Source of the DNA: Salinicoccus hispanicus
GTDB lineage: Bacteria > Bacillota > Bacilli > Staphylococcales > Salinicoccaceae
Direction of reading: 5' to 3'
Length of the DNA: 64,000 bases
Assembly: GCF_009831115.1 (NCBI RefSeq)
Contig: NZ_WUUK01000001.1
Coordinates: 124,001-188,000, forward strand
The number at the start of each line of letters is the position of its first letter. The stretch's first letter is position 1. This document shows, in pieces, positions 9,940 through 22,359 of this stretch. Under the pieces are notes generated by a model. It was not told where the DNA came from. It saw only the letters and a list, made by a program, of their open reading frames with translations, and did not search any database. The position numbers and the translations under genes were made by a program.

Positions 9940-10840
9940 AATAATAGTGAATGATAGTGACAGTGGCCAGAGAATCGATAGGCTGCTTGCAGAACAGCTC
10001 GAAGATACTTCCCGCAGTGATATGCAGGGAAGGATCAAGGACGCGCTTGTAAAAGTGAATGGCAAAGTTGTCAAAGCCAACTACAAGGTCAAAAGTGGAG
10101 ATATTGTCATTGTCCTGGACCGTGAGCTCGTTGAAGCGGATATCGTCCCGGAGAACCTGGATCTTGATATCGTCCATGAAGACGATAAAGTGGCTGTCGT
10201 CAACAAGCCGAAAGGTATGGTGGTACACCCGGCAGCCGGACATCCGTCCGGGACGCTTGTCAATGGACTGATGTACCAGCTCGATAACCTGTCAGGCATC
10301 AATGGTGAACTGAGACCAGGCATTGTCCACAGGATTGATAAGGATACGAGTGGTCTTCTCATGGTGGCCAAGGATGATGTGACGCACAGGCATCTCGTGG
10401 AGCAGCTGGTTGAGAAAAGTGTGACCAGAAAATATACAGCCCTTGTCCACGGCACCATCCCGCATGATAAAGGCACCATCGAGGCACCGATCGGACGGAA
10501 TCCGAAGGAGCGCCAGGAAATGGCGGTCATCGATGACGGCAAGGAGGCCGTGACCCATTTCAATGTTCTGGAACGCTACAAGGACTTTACACTCGTCGAG
10601 TGCATATTGGATACCGGCCGGACCCACCAGATCCGTGTGCATATGAAGTACATCGGCTATCCGCTCGCCGGTGACCCGAAGTATGGCCCGAGAAAAACAA
10701 TCGAATCGGAAGGCCAGATGCTGCATGCAGGCACACTCGGTTTCGTTCATCCGAAGACCGGTGAGTACATGGAGTTTACTGTACCACTGCCCGATGTTTT
10801 CGAGGATGTACTGGAAACTTTGACACTGCTCACGGATTAG
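9932..10840 (+). CDS. rluD: RluA-family 23S rRNA pseudouridine synthase (RluD/YlyB type)
   Basis: Converts uridines of 23S rRNA to pseudouridine. An N-terminal S4 domain (about residues 14-75: QRIDRLLAEQLEDTSRSDMQ) is followed by the catalytic domain with the HRIDKDTSGLLMVAK motif, whose aspartate is the catalytic residue, and GRTHQIRVHMKYIGYPLAGD near the end. An ATG is preferred to a GTG nine bases upstream because the AGGAAAAGG ribosome site is better spaced. RluD-type target positions are inferred from family and gene order (lspA-rluD-pyrR as in Bacillus ylyB). Confidence 0.93.
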   Translation: MHEIIVNDSDSGQRIDRLLAEQLEDTSRSDMQGRIKDALVKVNGKVVKANYKVKSGDIVIVLDRELVEADIVPENLDLDIVHEDDKVAVVNKPKGMVVHPAAGHPSGTLVNGLMYQLDNLSGINGELRPGIVHRIDKDTSGLLMVAKDDVTHRHLVEQLVEKSVTRKYTALVHGTIPHDKGTIEAPIGRNPKERQEMAVIDDGKEAVTHFNVLERYKDFTLVECILDTGRTHQIRVHMKYIGYPLAGDPKYGPRKTIESEGQMLHAGTLGFVHPKTGEYMEFTVPLPDVFEDVLETLTLLTD

Positions 10841-10843
10841 CCC

Positions 10844-10872
10844 TTGACATTGAAAATGAATAGGAATAGACT
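10844..10872 (+). promoter_or_regulatory. Promoter of the pyrimidine operon
   Basis: A perfect TTGACA -35 and a TAGACT -10 are 17 bases apart. The predicted transcript starts about 10879 and runs through the attenuator into pyrR. Confidence 0.78.
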
Positions 10873-10896
10873 GTTAAGGAAAAGTAAATAGCCATT

Positions 10897-11019
10897 GTCT
10901 TTAAAAGAAGTCCCGTGAGGCTTCAAAGACATGATATAAACGGGTGCACCCGCCATAGGCGGACTGCATAATTATTGGGATACGTGTATACTCATGTCTT
11001 TGGACATGAGTATTTTTTT
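10897..11019 (+). promoter_or_regulatory. PyrR-binding transcription attenuator of the pyr operon
   Basis: The PyrR recognition loop AGTCCCGTGAGGCT (10909-10922) sits on a hairpin closed by GTCTTT and AAAGAC (10897-10902 and 10925-10930). The terminator is an 11-bp stem (10988-10998 with 11003-11013) followed by T7. AAAGACATGA at 10925-10934 is perfectly complementary to TCATGTCTTT at 10992-11001, giving a 10-bp antiterminator that excludes both other hairpins. PyrR with UMP would stabilise the first hairpin and so allow termination. Confidence 0.93.
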
Positions 11020-11048
11020 ATACAATTTTTGAAAAGAGGTCATTAGTT

Positions 11049-11576
11049 ATGGAGCAGAGAACCATCCTTGACGAATCGCAGATCAGCCGGTCGCTGACCC
11101 GGATATCGCATGAAATACTGGAACGCAATAAAGGGTCTGAAGGTATTGTATTCCTCGGCATCAAGACACGGGGAGAATTTCTGGCCACCCGGCTTCAGGA
11201 ACGCATCGAGAGCATCGACGGTGTCAGAATACCGACAGGCACCATTGATATTACGGCATTCAGAGACGACAGGCAGCCAGAGGGTGGAGAGGCGAAAGAA
11301 ACCATCTCCATTGATGTTGCACTCGATGACCGCCATGTCATCGTAGTGGATGATGTGCTCTATACCGGCCGGACGATCCGGGCGGCCATGGACGCGATAC
11401 TGAGCCAGGTCCGGCCGGCCAAAATATCCCTGGCTGTATTGATCGACCGCGGACACAGGGAACTGCCGATACGTGCGGATTATGTGGGAAAGAACATTCC
11501 GACAGCACGTGATGAAAAGATTCATGTGAATCTTACGGAATACGATAAGACGAACGAAGTGACATTAAGCAAATAA
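11049..11576 (+). CDS. pyrR: Bifunctional pyr operon regulator / uracil phosphoribosyltransferase PyrR
   Basis: RNA-binding attenuator protein that also has weak uracil phosphoribosyltransferase activity. The PRPP-binding loop is HVIVVDDVLYTGRTIRAAMDAI (about residues 97-118). Length (175) is close to the Bacillus protein (181). Its binding site is directly upstream, so it senses UMP/UTP and controls its own operon. A 16-base gap separates it from pyrP. Confidence 0.97.
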   Translation: MEQRTILDESQISRSLTRISHEILERNKGSEGIVFLGIKTRGEFLATRLQERIESIDGVRIPTGTIDITAFRDDRQPEGGEAKETISIDVALDDRHVIVVDDVLYTGRTIRAAMDAILSQVRPAKISLAVLIDRGHRELPIRADYVGKNIPTARDEKIHVNLTEYDKTNEVTLSK

Positions 11577-11592
11577 TAGGAGGAACGAAGTC

Positions 11593-12915
11593 ATGCAGGA
11601 CAGAGAATCAACAGAAGAAATCTATAGCAAAAGTGTAGAGCCGGTACTGGATGTACATGAGAAACCAAAACCTGCCCAGTGGCTGCTGCTGAGTTCGCAG
11701 CACCTGTTCGCCATGTTCGGTGCCACTGTACTCGTTCCTTTCCTGACAGGACTGCCGATATCGGCTGCTCTGATTGCAAGCGGAATCGGTACGCTGCTCT
11801 ACCTGCTCATTACAAAAGGGCAGATACCTGCATACCTGGGTTCAAGTTTTGCATTCATTCTGCCCATTACCATTGCGCTTGGCGCCAACAGCCTCGGTGA
11901 AGTGCTGACGGCCCTATTCTTCAGTGGGGTGCTGTATGTCATCATCGGACTTGTGATCAGGTTGTTCGGCATCAACTGGCTGATGAACCTCCTGCCGCCG
12001 ATAGTTGTCGGGCCGGTCATCATGGTCATCGGGCTCGGACTTGCACCGGTTGCCGTTGACATGGCCATGTATACGGATTCCGGCAACCAGGAAGGCTACA
12101 GCATGCTCTACATATTCGTTGCCGCTGTGACGCTCATCATCACCATCTGCGCTTCCATTTTCCTAAGAGGCGTGCTGTCGCTCATCCCGATCCTGATCGG
12201 CATCGTCGGCGGCTACATTACAGCGGTTCTTGTCGGCATCGTCGACTTCACCGCCATCATGGAAACGGGCTGGTTCGTCCTGCCGGATGTACATGTACCT
12301 TTCGTATCCTACGATCCGACACTGAATGTCGGTCTGATGATCGTCATGCTGCCGATCGTCTTTGTTACGGTCAGTGAGCATATCGGTCACCAGATGGTCA
12401 TCAACAAGATCGTCGGACGCAACTTCTTCAAGAAGCCGGGACTGCACCGCTCGCTGATCGGGGACGGTGTCTCCACAATGTTCTCAAGCATCATCGGCGG
12501 CCCGCCGACGACAACATATGGTGAAAACATCGGAGTGCTCGCCATTACGCGCATATTCAGTGTCTGGGTCATCGGCGGCGCAGGTGTCCTTGCGGTCATA
12601 CTCGGTTTCATCGGCAAGTTTACAGCAGTTGTACAGAGCATCCCTTCCCCAGTAATGGGTGGTGTCTCCATACTGCTCTTCGGCATCATTGCATCAAGCG
12701 GACTCAGAATGCTGATTGATGAGCAGGTGAACCTCGATTCCAAAAGGAACCTCGTCATCGCATCGGTCATCCTGGTCATCGGCATCGGCAAGGCCCACCT
12801 CGATTTCACCATCGGAGACATCCCGTTCAATCTTGAAGGGATGGCACTTGCGGCCGTTGCAGGAATCGTTCTGAATGCAATTCTTCCAAAGGAGGCACCT
12901 TTAAGAGATGAATAA
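11593..12915 (+). CDS. pyrP: Uracil permease
   Basis: Nucleobase-cation symporter of the NCS2 family that imports uracil. Many hydrophobic segments fill residues 35-430. Family signatures are [21 protein letters not shown] in the first helix and [17 protein letters not shown] followed by [20 protein letters not shown], which holds the substrate-contact glutamate and the QH motif. It starts ATG after AGGAGG and overlaps pyrB by eight bases. Confidence 0.96.
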   Translation: MQDRESTEEIYSKSVEPVLDVHEKPKPAQWLLLSSQHLFAMFGATVLVPFLTGLPISAALIASGIGTLLYLLITKGQIPAYLGSSFAFILPITIALGANSLGEVLTALFFSGVLYVIIGLVIRLFGINWLMNLLPPIVVGPVIMVIGLGLAPVAVDMAMYTDSGNQEGYSMLYIFVAAVTLIITICASIFLRGVLSLIPILIGIVGGYITAVLVGIVDFTAIMETGWFVLPDVHVPFVSYDPTLNVGLMIVMLPIVFVTVSEHIGHQMVINKIVGRNFFKKPGLHRSLIGDGVSTMFSSIIGGPPTTTYGENIGVLAITRIFSVWVIGGAGVLAVILGFIGKFTAVVQSIPSPVMGGVSILLFGIIASSGLRMLIDEQVNLDSKRNLVIASVILVIGIGKAHLDFTIGDIPFNLEGMALAAVAGIVLNAILPKEAPLRDE

Positions 12916-13789
12916 TCTGCTATCGATGCACCAGCTTACGGACACTGATATCATGCGGCTCATCGAGAGGGCACTTGAGATGAAGGCTGGAAACTACACG
13001 CCTCTTACAGAAAAAAAATATATAGCGAACCTCTTCTTCGAACCTTCGACCCGTACAAAGGCAAGCTTCGAGATGGCCGAAAGGCGGCTCGGCATCACGT
13101 CGATTCCATTCGATGCCGACCACAGTTCCGTCACAAAAGGCGAATCGCTCTACGATACTTGCCGCACAATGGAAGCCATCGGCTGTGATGCTCTGGTCAT
13201 TCGCCATGGCATCACGGAATACTATGAGGAAATGGAAGACCTCGGCATTCCGATCATCAACGGTGGGGACGGCAGTGGTTCACACCCCACCCAGTCGCTG
13301 CTCGACCTGATGACCATCTATGAACGGTTCGGCAGTTTCCATGGCCTGAAAGTGGTGATTGCCGGAGACATTTCACACAGTCGCGTGGCCAAAAGCAATC
13401 AGCAGGCCCTATCAAAACTGGGGGCTGAAGTCAGATTCTGTGCGCCTGAAGCATGGCAGGATGACAGCATGGCAGTGCCTTATGTCGATCTGGATGATGC
13501 AGTGGAGGAAGCGGACGTCATCATGCTGCTGCGTGTCCAGCACGAGCGGCATGGCGATGCGGTCGACTTCACAAAAAAGACCTACCATATGAAATACGGC
13601 ATGACACTGGCACGGCACCAGCGTATGAAAGAGAATGCCATCATCATGCATCCGGCACCGGTCAACCGGGATGTCGAGATTGATGGGCGTCTGATAGAAG
13701 GTCCGCGTTCGGTGATCTTTGAACAGATGAAGAATGGTGTCTTCATGCGCATGAGTGTACTACAAGAAATTTTTGGGAGTGAAAAATAA
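12908..13789 (+). CDS. pyrB: Aspartate carbamoyltransferase catalytic subunit
   Basis: Condenses carbamoyl phosphate with aspartate, the committed step of pyrimidine synthesis. The carbamoyl-phosphate motif is [20 protein letters not shown] (about residues 38-57), and [18 protein letters not shown] and [11 protein letters not shown] are also conserved. The AAAGGAGG ribosome site is about 12 bases from the ATG, which is long, but [10 protein letters not shown] matches the family N-terminus. No regulatory pyrI follows, as is usual in Firmicutes. The stop codon overlaps the start of pyrC by one base. Confidence 0.97.
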   Translation: MNNLLSMHQLTDTDIMRLIERALEMKAGNYTPLTEKKYIANLFFEPSTRTKASFEMAERRLGITSIPFDADHSSVTKGESLYDTCRTMEAIGCDALVIRHGITEYYEEMEDLGIPIINGGDGSGSHPTQSLLDLMTIYERFGSFHGLKVVIAGDISHSRVAKSNQQALSKLGAEVRFCAPEAWQDDSMAVPYVDLDDAVEEADVIMLLRVQHERHGDAVDFTKKTYHMKYGMTLARHQRMKENAIIMHPAPVNRDVEIDGRLIEGPRSVIFEQMKNGVFMRMSVLQEIFGSEK

Positions 13790-15063
13790 TGGGATTGCTT
13801 TTGAAAAATGGAACGGTACTGGAGAACAACAATGAAGTCAGGAAAGATATTTTCATCGAGAACGGTATAGTCGCACAGATTGCGGACAGCATCGAAAGAG
13901 GAGATGAAGAGACGGTGGACTGCACAGGCATGCTCATCACTCCAGGGTTCGTGGATGTCCACGTTCATCTGAGAGAGCCGGGCGGCGAACATAAGGAGAC
14001 GATCGAAACGGGTACTCTTGCTGCTGCCCGTGGGGGATTCACTGCCATCTGCCCGATGCCGAATACACGGCCGGTACCGGATAATGCGGATACACTGGCA
14101 AATATCCAGGACCGGATCAAAGAGACGGCACACGTCAAAGTCATTCCATACGCCTCCATCACCGAGCGCCAATTGGGTCGTGAACTGGTTGATTTTCCCG
14201 CATTGAAACAAGGCGGTGCATTTGCTTTTACAGACGATGGTGTCGGTGTGCAGAATGCTGATATGATGCTGCAGGCAATGATTGAAGCAAAAAAAGTGAG
14301 TATGCCTGTCGTTGCCCACACCGAAGAGAATACACTGATCCATGGTGGCGCCATCCATGAAGGTGAAGCGAGCCGCAGGCTCGGGCTGCCGGGCATCCCA
14401 TCAGTTGCAGAATCCGTACATATCGCGCGGGATATACTGCTCGCAGAAGCGGCCGGATGCCACTATCATGTATGCCATGTGAGTACTAAGGAGAGTGTGC
14501 GCATCATCCGTGATGCGAAGCGTGCCGGTGTGCATGTTACAGCAGAAGTCACCCCGCACCACCTTGTACTTGATGAGAATGATATTGCAAGCGATGACCC
14601 GAACTTCAAGATGAATCCGCCGCTCAGAGGCAGTGATGACCGCGAAGCATTGATTGCGGGCCTGCTCGACGGCACAATCGATCTGATTGCGACAGACCAT
14701 GCACCCCATGCCGAAGCAGAGAAGTCGGTCGGCATCGAGACGGCACCGTTCGGCATTACGGGCAGTGAAAATGCCTTCCAGCTGCTCTATACGAAACTGG
14801 TCAAAAATGGCACATTCACCTTGCAGCAGCTCATCGACTGGATGACAGTCAAGCCGTCCGAAACATTCAATATGGATATGGGTGTTCTGGCGGAAGGCAA
14901 GGCAGCTGATATCACAGTCATCAATCTGGAGAAGAAATATACGCTCGACAAAGAGGCGTTTCATTCAAAGGCACGCAATACACCATTCCACGGCATGGAG
15001 CTGGAATCGGATATCCATATGACCATCGTTGATGGCACAATCGCATACAAGGAGGAAGCATGA
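13789..15063 (+). CDS. pyrC: Dihydroorotase
   Basis: Zinc amidohydrolase that cyclises carbamoyl aspartate to dihydroorotate. The metal-binding [10 protein letters not shown] motif is near residue 59, further metal ligands lie in VVAHTEE and CHVSTKESV, and the catalytic aspartate is in [10 protein letters not shown]. Length (424) matches the class I Bacillus enzyme (428). TAATG coupling joins it to pyrB and an ATGATG overlap joins it to carA. Confidence 0.97.
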   Translation: MGLLLKNGTVLENNNEVRKDIFIENGIVAQIADSIERGDEETVDCTGMLITPGFVDVHVHLREPGGEHKETIETGTLAAARGGFTAICPMPNTRPVPDNADTLANIQDRIKETAHVKVIPYASITERQLGRELVDFPALKQGGAFAFTDDGVGVQNADMMLQAMIEAKKVSMPVVAHTEENTLIHGGAIHEGEASRRLGLPGIPSVAESVHIARDILLAEAAGCHYHVCHVSTKESVRIIRDAKRAGVHVTAEVTPHHLVLDENDIASDDPNFKMNPPLRGSDDREALIAGLLDGTIDLIATDHAPHAEAEKSVGIETAPFGITGSENAFQLLYTKLVKNGTFTLQQLIDWMTVKPSETFNMDMGVLAEGKAADITVINLEKKYTLDKEAFHSKARNTPFHGMELESDIHMTIVDGTIAYKEEA

Positions 15064-16148
15064 TGCTGAAAGAAAAGAGATACCTGGTACTGGAAGACGG
15101 CACAGTCTATGAGGGTTATCCTTTTGGTGCCAACAAGACATCCGAAGGGGAACTTGTCTTCAATACGACGATGACAGGCGCGCAGGAAGTGATCACCGAT
15201 CTGTCCTATACGGACCAGATCATCACTTTCACCTACCCGCTGATCGGCAACACGGGAATGAATACGGAAGATAATGAATCGCTGATGGCCCAGGCACGTG
15301 GTGTGGTTGTCAGGGAAGCAAGTACCGGACCTTCGAACTTCCGTACATCAGAAACGATCGATGAATTTCTGAAGCGTCATGACATTCCGGGAATCAGCGG
15401 CATTGATACAAGAAGCATCACAAGGAAGCTGAGAAGCGGCGGTGTGATGAAGGCGATCATTACTGACGAGACATATCATGAGGATCTGATCGAACTGCTG
15501 CAGAATTCATCATTCCGTACAGATCAGGTCAAACGTGTCGCTACGAAAACACCTTATATTTCAACAGGACCGGGTCCGCGTGTCGTACTGATCGACTACG
15601 GCAAGAAGGAAAACATCGTCCGCCATCTGAACAGTTTTGGGTGCGATGTTACTGTTGTACCTTACGATACGACAGCAAAAGAGATCAAACAGATGCGTCC
15701 GGACGGCGTCATGCTGTCGAACGGTCCCGGGGATCCGGCCAATATACCGGACCAGATCAACACTGTGAAAGAGCTGCTCGGCATACCACTATTCGGCATA
15801 TGCATGGGCCACCAGGTTTTCGGCATTGCATGTGGTGCAAAGACATTCAAGATGAAATTCGGCCACCGTGGCAGCAACCATCCCGTCAAGAATCTTGCGA
15901 CAGGAAAAATTGAAATCTCATCACAGAACCATGGCTATTCCATCGATCCGGACTCTCTTCGAGGCACAGGTCTTGAAGTGACTCACATCGCTTTGAACGA
16001 TAACACTGTGGAAGGACTCAGACATACCGAATACCCTGCATTTTCAGTGCAGTACCATCCGGAAGCCAGTTCCGGCCCGCATGATCCAGAGTATCTTTTC
16101 AAAGAATTCATAGACTTGATGAAGCAGAAGGAGGGCAACCATGCCTAA
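15063..16148 (+). CDS. carA: Carbamoyl-phosphate synthase small (glutaminase) subunit
   Basis: Hydrolyses glutamine and channels ammonia to CarB. The C-terminal class I glutamine amidotransferase domain shows the nucleophile in [12 protein letters not shown] and the histidine-glutamate pair in [13 protein letters not shown]. The N-terminal half carries the small-subunit signature [20 protein letters not shown]. Of two adjacent ATG codons the second is chosen because GGAGG lies seven bases upstream. It is the pyrimidine-dedicated copy (pyrAA) by position. Confidence 0.96.
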   Translation: MLKEKRYLVLEDGTVYEGYPFGANKTSEGELVFNTTMTGAQEVITDLSYTDQIITFTYPLIGNTGMNTEDNESLMAQARGVVVREASTGPSNFRTSETIDEFLKRHDIPGISGIDTRSITRKLRSGGVMKAIITDETYHEDLIELLQNSSFRTDQVKRVATKTPYISTGPGPRVVLIDYGKKENIVRHLNSFGCDVTVVPYDTTAKEIKQMRPDGVMLSNGPGDPANIPDQINTVKELLGIPLFGICMGHQVFGIACGAKTFKMKFGHRGSNHPVKNLATGKIEISSQNHGYSIDPDSLRGTGLEVTHIALNDNTVEGLRHTEYPAFSVQYHPEASSGPHDPEYLFKEFIDLMKQKEGNHA

Positions 16149-19100
16149 ACGTAAAGACATCGAAACCATTCTCGTCATTGGAAGCGGCCCGATCATCATC
16201 GGCCAGGCAGCAGAGTTCGACTATGCAGGAACACAGGCCTGCGTCGCATTGAGGGAGGAGGGCTATCGAGTCATCCTCGTAAACTCGAACCCCGCGACCA
16301 TCATGACCGACAAGGAAATCGCTGATGTTGTCTATATCGAACCGCTCACTCCGGACTTCATCTCAAGAATCATCCGCAAGGAGCAGCCGGATGCGCTGCT
16401 TCCAACACTCGGCGGGCAGGTCGGCCTGAACATGGCAGTGGAACTGGATCGTCTGGGCATTCTCGAAGAAAATGGCGTGGAACTGCTCGGGACGAAACTG
16501 TCCTCAATCAAACAGGCAGAAGACCGCGATCTCTTCAGACAGCTGATGAATCAGATGGATGTGCCCGTTCCGGATTCCGACATCATCACGACGATGAACG
16601 AAGCAGTCACTTTCAAGAACCGGGTCGGCTACCCATTTATCGTACGTCCTGCCTTCACCATGGGTGGGACAGGCGGCGGCATCTGCTACAACGATGAAGA
16701 TTTGAGGGAAATCGTGGCGAACGGCCTGAAATACTCACCGGTCAGCCAGTGCCTCGTCGAAAAATCGATTGCCGGTTTCAAGGAAGTCGAATATGAAGTG
16801 ATGCGTGATTCCAATAACAATGCGATTGTCGTATGTAACATGGAGAACATCGACCCGGTCGGCATCCATACAGGCGATTCCATCGTTGTTGCCCCGACAC
16901 AGACACTGACCGATAAGGAGCATCAGATGCTGCGCAACGTGTCACTCGATGTCATCCGCAAACTCGAAATAGAGGGTGGCTGCAACGTACAGCTGGCGCT
17001 TGATCCGCACTCCTTCGACTACTACATCATCGAAGTCAATCCAAGGGTGTCACGCTCTTCTGCACTGGCCTCGAAAGCAACAGGCTATCCGATCGCCAAG
17101 CTTGCAGCCAAAATCGCAATCGGTCTGACACTGGATGAAATGATCAACCCGATCACAGGTACGAGCTATGCTGCATTCGAACCGGCACTCGACTATGTCG
17201 TCTCAAAAATTCCGCGCTTCCCGTTCGACAAGTTCGAAAAAGGAGAACGCAAACTCGGTACCCAGATGAAGGCGACCGGTGAAGTCATGGCCATCGGCCG
17301 TACGTATGAGGAATCACTTCTGAAAGCCATCCGTTCACTTGAATATGGTGTCCATCACCTTGGCCTCCCGAACGGCGATGAATTCGAGCTCGACTACATC
17401 AATGAAATGATCCAGAAGCAGAGTGATGAAAGACTGTTCTATATCGGGGAAGCATTGAGGCGTGGTGTTTCAATGGAAACAATCCATGAGTGGACTGAAA
17501 TCGACATGTTCTTCCTGAGAAAGTTCCAGCATATCATCGATATCGAGCATGAACTTAAAGAGAACCCTGAATCCATGGACCACCTCAAGTGGGCCAAGAC
17601 ATATGGCTTCAGCGACAGGGTCATCGGCCACCGCTGGAACATGAGTGAGGAGGATGTCTTCAAGCTGCGCAAGTCCGAAGGACTGATGCCGGTCTACAAG
17701 ATGGTCGATACATGTGCGGCAGAATTCGAGTCGGCAACACCGTACTTCTACGGCACGTATGAACAGGAAAATGAATCCATCCCAAGCGATAGGGAGAAAA
17801 TCATCGTTCTCGGCAGTGGACCGATCCGTATCGGGCAGGGTGTCGAGTTCGACTATGCCACTGTACATGCGGTATGGGCCATACAGGAAGCGGGCTATGA
17901 AGCAATCATCATCAACAACAATCCTGAAACGGTTTCAACGGATTTCTCGATTTCCGACAAGCTCTACTTCGAACCGCTGACCCATGAGGATGTCATGAAT
18001 ATCATCGAACTGGAGCAGCCGAAAGGTGTCGTCGTACAGTTCGGTGGACAGACAGCCATCAACCTGGCAGATCATCTGGAACGCGACGGCGTAAAAATTC
18101 TCGGGACTTCCCTTGATGACCTCGACCGTGCTGAAGACAGAAAACGCTTCGAAGCGCTGCTCCATGAAATCGATGTGCCACAGCCACTCGGCAAGACGGC
18201 GACAAACGAACAGGAAGCACTTGAAAATGCAACGCATATCGGCTATCCCGTCCTTGTCCGCCCGAGCTATGTTCTTGGTGGCCGTGCCATGGAGATTGTC
18301 CATGACGAAAACGAACTGAAAAACTATATGCGGGACGCGGTCAAGGCATCACCGGAGCACCCGGTACTGATCGACCGCTACTTGACAGGCAAGGAAATAG
18401 AAGTGGATGCCATCAGCGATGGTGTGAATGTCATCATCCCAGGCATCATGGAGCACATTGAACGTGCTGGTGTGCACTCCGGAGACTCCATTGCAGTCTA
18501 CCCGCCGGTCACACTGACCAACAACGAAATCGCCACTCTGAAGGAGTACACGGAAAAGCTGGCACTTGGTCTCAATACAATCGGTCTGATCAACATCCAG
18601 TTCGTCCTGTCCGAAGGTGAAGTCTACGTGCTTGAAGTCAATCCTCGTGCCAGCCGTACGGTACCGTTCATGAGCAAGATCACTGAAATCCCGATGGCCA
18701 ATCTGGCAATGAAAGCGATACTCGGTGTTGACCTGGGAGATACAGACTATCCACTCGGACTCGCACCATTCAAGAAGGGCTATCATGTCAAAGCACCGGT
18801 ATTCAGCTTCAGCAAGCTCAAGAACGTGGATATCACTCTGGGACCTGAGATGAAATCGACAGGGGAAGTGATGGGCAAGGACCTGAGCCTCAATAAAGCA
18901 CTGTATAAAGGGCTAGTGGCAAGCGGACTTGAAGTGAAGGACCATGGCACCGTACTCATCACTGTTGCAGATAAGGATAAGGAAGATGCTGTAAAGCTGG
19001 CACACCGTCTTTCCCAATGCGGATACCGCATCATGGCGACTAAAGGAACAGGCAAGGCGCTTGCGGAATATGGAATTCCATATATTACTGTGGATAAGGT

Positions 19101-19317
19101 CAGCGAAGGCGAAAACAGCCTGTTGAAAAATATCCAGAACGGCAGCGTACAGATTGTCATCAATACGATGACGAAAGGGAAGCAGGTCGAAAGGGACGGC
19201 TTCAGAATCAGAAGGGAATCAGTCGAGAATGGAATTCCATGCCTGACATCACTGGATACAGCACGTACACTTGTCGAAGTCATTGAAAGCATGACATTCA
19301 ATATGGAAAAGATGTAG
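16141..19317 (+). CDS. carB: Carbamoyl-phosphate synthase large subunit
   Basis: Makes carbamoyl phosphate from bicarbonate, ammonia and two ATP. The protein is an internal duplication: the first ATP-grasp half begins [21 protein letters not shown] and the second begins [21 protein letters not shown] near residue 554. A C-terminal MGS-like regulatory domain occupies about residues 930-1058. Full length (1058) for Firmicutes. It overlaps carA by eight bases and is followed by pyrK after eight bases. Confidence 0.98.
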   Translation: MPKRKDIETILVIGSGPIIIGQAAEFDYAGTQACVALREEGYRVILVNSNPATIMTDKEIADVVYIEPLTPDFISRIIRKEQPDALLPTLGGQVGLNMAVELDRLGILEENGVELLGTKLSSIKQAEDRDLFRQLMNQMDVPVPDSDIITTMNEAVTFKNRVGYPFIVRPAFTMGGTGGGICYNDEDLREIVANGLKYSPVSQCLVEKSIAGFKEVEYEVMRDSNNNAIVVCNMENIDPVGIHTGDSIVVAPTQTLTDKEHQMLRNVSLDVIRKLEIEGGCNVQLALDPHSFDYYIIEVNPRVSRSSALASKATGYPIAKLAAKIAIGLTLDEMINPITGTSYAAFEPALDYVVSKIPRFPFDKFEKGERKLGTQMKATGEVMAIGRTYEESLLKAIRSLEYGVHHLGLPNGDEFELDYINEMIQKQSDERLFYIGEALRRGVSMETIHEWTEIDMFFLRKFQHIIDIEHELKENPESMDHLKWAKTYGFSDRVIGHRWNMSEEDVFKLRKSEGLMPVYKMVDTCAAEFESATPYFYGTYEQENESIPSDREKIIVLGSGPIRIGQGVEFDYATVHAVWAIQEAGYEAIIINNNPETVSTDFSISDKLYFEPLTHEDVMNIIELEQPKGVVVQFGGQTAINLADHLERDGVKILGTSLDDLDRAEDRKRFEALLHEIDVPQPLGKTATNEQEALENATHIGYPVLVRPSYVLGGRAMEIVHDENELKNYMRDAVKASPEHPVLIDRYLTGKEIEVDAISDGVNVIIPGIMEHIERAGVHSGDSIAVYPPVTLTNNEIATLKEYTEKLALGLNTIGLINIQFVLSEGEVYVLEVNPRASRTVPFMSKITEIPMANLAMKAILGVDLGDTDYPLGLAPFKKGYHVKAPVFSFSKLKNVDITLGPEMKSTGEVMGKDLSLNKALYKGLVASGLEVKDHGTVLITVADKDKEDAVKLAHRLSQCGYRIMATKGTGKALAEYGIPYITVDKVSEGENSLLKNIQNGSVQIVINTMTKGKQVERDGFRIRRESVENGIPCLTSLDTARTLVEVIESMTFNMEKM

Positions 19318-19325
19318 GTGAAAAG

Positions 19326-20992
<1,667 letters not shown>

Positions 20993-21002
20993 GGAGGATA
21001 TT

Positions 21003-21701
21003 ATGAATAGACCGATAATTGCTTTGGATTTCAGTACAATGGCAGAAGTGGAAAGGTTTCTCACAAAGTTCGATGAACCTCTTTTCGTAAAGGTCGGCAT
21101 GGAGCTCTACCTTCAGAATGGACCAGCAGTCATCAGGGAGATCAGGGCGATGGGACATGACGTCTTTCTGGACCTCAAACTTCATGATATTCCAAATACT
21201 GTCGGGAAGGCCATGGCAGGGCTCGCTTCATTGGATGTGCAGATGACGAATGTCCATGCGCAGGGCGGATCCTCCATGATGAAACGTGCAGCGGAGTCCT
21301 TCAAGTACCATAATCCGGACGGGATTCTGATTGCCGTAACACAACTGACTTCAACAAGTGAAGAGATGATGCAGCAGGAACAGAAGTCCATACTTTCACT
21401 GGAAGAAAGCGTCGCCCACTATGCGCAGCTTGCCAAGGATTCGGGACTTGACGGCGTAGTATCATCGCCACTCGAATCCCGATTGATACATGCGCACTGC
21501 GGTGATGACTTTCTTACCGTTACGCCGGGTATCCGTCTGAACGAGGATTCGAAGGATGACCAGGTGAGAGTGGTTACGCCAGCCCGTGCACATGCGCTCG
21601 GCAGTGACTATATTGTTGTCGGCCGGTCCGTTACAAAGGCAAGCAATCCGGTCGCCCAGTACAGCAGAGTAAAAGAAGAATGGGAAAGCGGGGAAGAATA
21701 G
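21003..21701 (+). CDS. pyrF: Orotidine 5'-phosphate decarboxylase
   Basis: Decarboxylates OMP to UMP. The catalytic D-K-D array is in VFLDLKLHDIPNTVGKA (about residues 57-73), and the phosphate-binding end is VTPGIRL and GSDYIVVGRSVTKASNP. The ATG is preceded by GAGGAGGA, which fixes the start inside a longer open frame. Length 232 is usual. pyrE begins directly after the stop codon. Confidence 0.97.
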   Translation: MNRPIIALDFSTMAEVERFLTKFDEPLFVKVGMELYLQNGPAVIREIRAMGHDVFLDLKLHDIPNTVGKAMAGLASLDVQMTNVHAQGGSSMMKRAAESFKYHNPDGILIAVTQLTSTSEEMMQQEQKSILSLEESVAHYAQLAKDSGLDGVVSSPLESRLIHAHCGDDFLTVTPGIRLNEDSKDDQVRVVTPARAHALGSDYIVVGRSVTKASNPVAQYSRVKEEWESGEE

Positions 21702-22316
21702 TTGAAACAACGTGTAGCGGAAATACTTTTGAACATCAATGCGGTGGAACTGAGCCCGGATGCGCCTTTTACATGGGCAAGCGGAATCCAGTCCCCGATA
21801 TACTGCGATAATCGGAAAATCATCGGTGATGTAGAGGCGAGGAATGAAATTGCCGATGCATTCGTCGAACAGATCAAAGCACAGGCACCGGATGCAGAAG
21901 TGATTGCGGGAACATCCACTGCAGGCATTCCCCACGCAGCCTACATCAGCGAAAAGCTCGGACTTCCGATGTGCTATGTACGGGGCAGCAGGAAAAAGCA
22001 TGGCAAAGGTAACCAGATCGAAGGTGCCGGTGTGGCAGGAAGGAAGGTCGTCCTGGTCGAGGATCTCATTTCAACCGGCGGCTCCTGCCTTGAAGCGGCA
22101 GAGGCACTCAAGGAAAACGAGGCCGATCTGATGACTGTCATTGCCATCTTTACATATGGTATTCCATCAGCGGTAAAGGCGTTCGAGCAGGCAGACCTCA
22201 CATTCCACACATTGAGTGATCTGGATACGCTTATTGATGTGAGCATAAGACGTGGTGCGATTACGCATGAACAAAAGGATACGGTTCTCGAATTCAGGGA
22301 AGGTCTATCCAAATAA
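21702..22316 (+). CDS. pyrE: Orotate phosphoribosyltransferase
   Basis: Transfers phosphoribosyl from PRPP to orotate. The PRPP-binding motif is VVLVEDLISTGGSCLEAAEAL (about residues 117-137), with the substrate loop YVRGSRKKHGKGNQIEG before it. The frame begins with TTG immediately after the pyrF stop and has only a weak GGGGAAG ribosome site, so translation is probably coupled to pyrF. It ends the operon and is followed by a strong terminator. Confidence 0.95.
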   Translation: MKQRVAEILLNINAVELSPDAPFTWASGIQSPIYCDNRKIIGDVEARNEIADAFVEQIKAQAPDAEVIAGTSTAGIPHAAYISEKLGLPMCYVRGSRKKHGKGNQIEGAGVAGRKVVLVEDLISTGGSCLEAAEALKENEADLMTVIAIFTYGIPSAVKAFEQADLTFHTLSDLDTLIDVSIRRGAITHEQKDTVLEFREGLSK

Positions 22317-22356
22317 AAAATGACCGGAATGGATACATCCATTCCGGTCATTTTTT
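22315..22356. terminator. Bidirectional terminator between pyrE and pgcA
   Basis: TGACCGGAATGG and CCATTCCGGTCA form a perfect 12-bp stem with a six-base loop; it is flanked by A6 on the left and T6 on the right, so it can end transcription of both the pyr operon and the convergent pgcA unit. Confidence 0.93.
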
Positions 22357-22359
22357 ATT

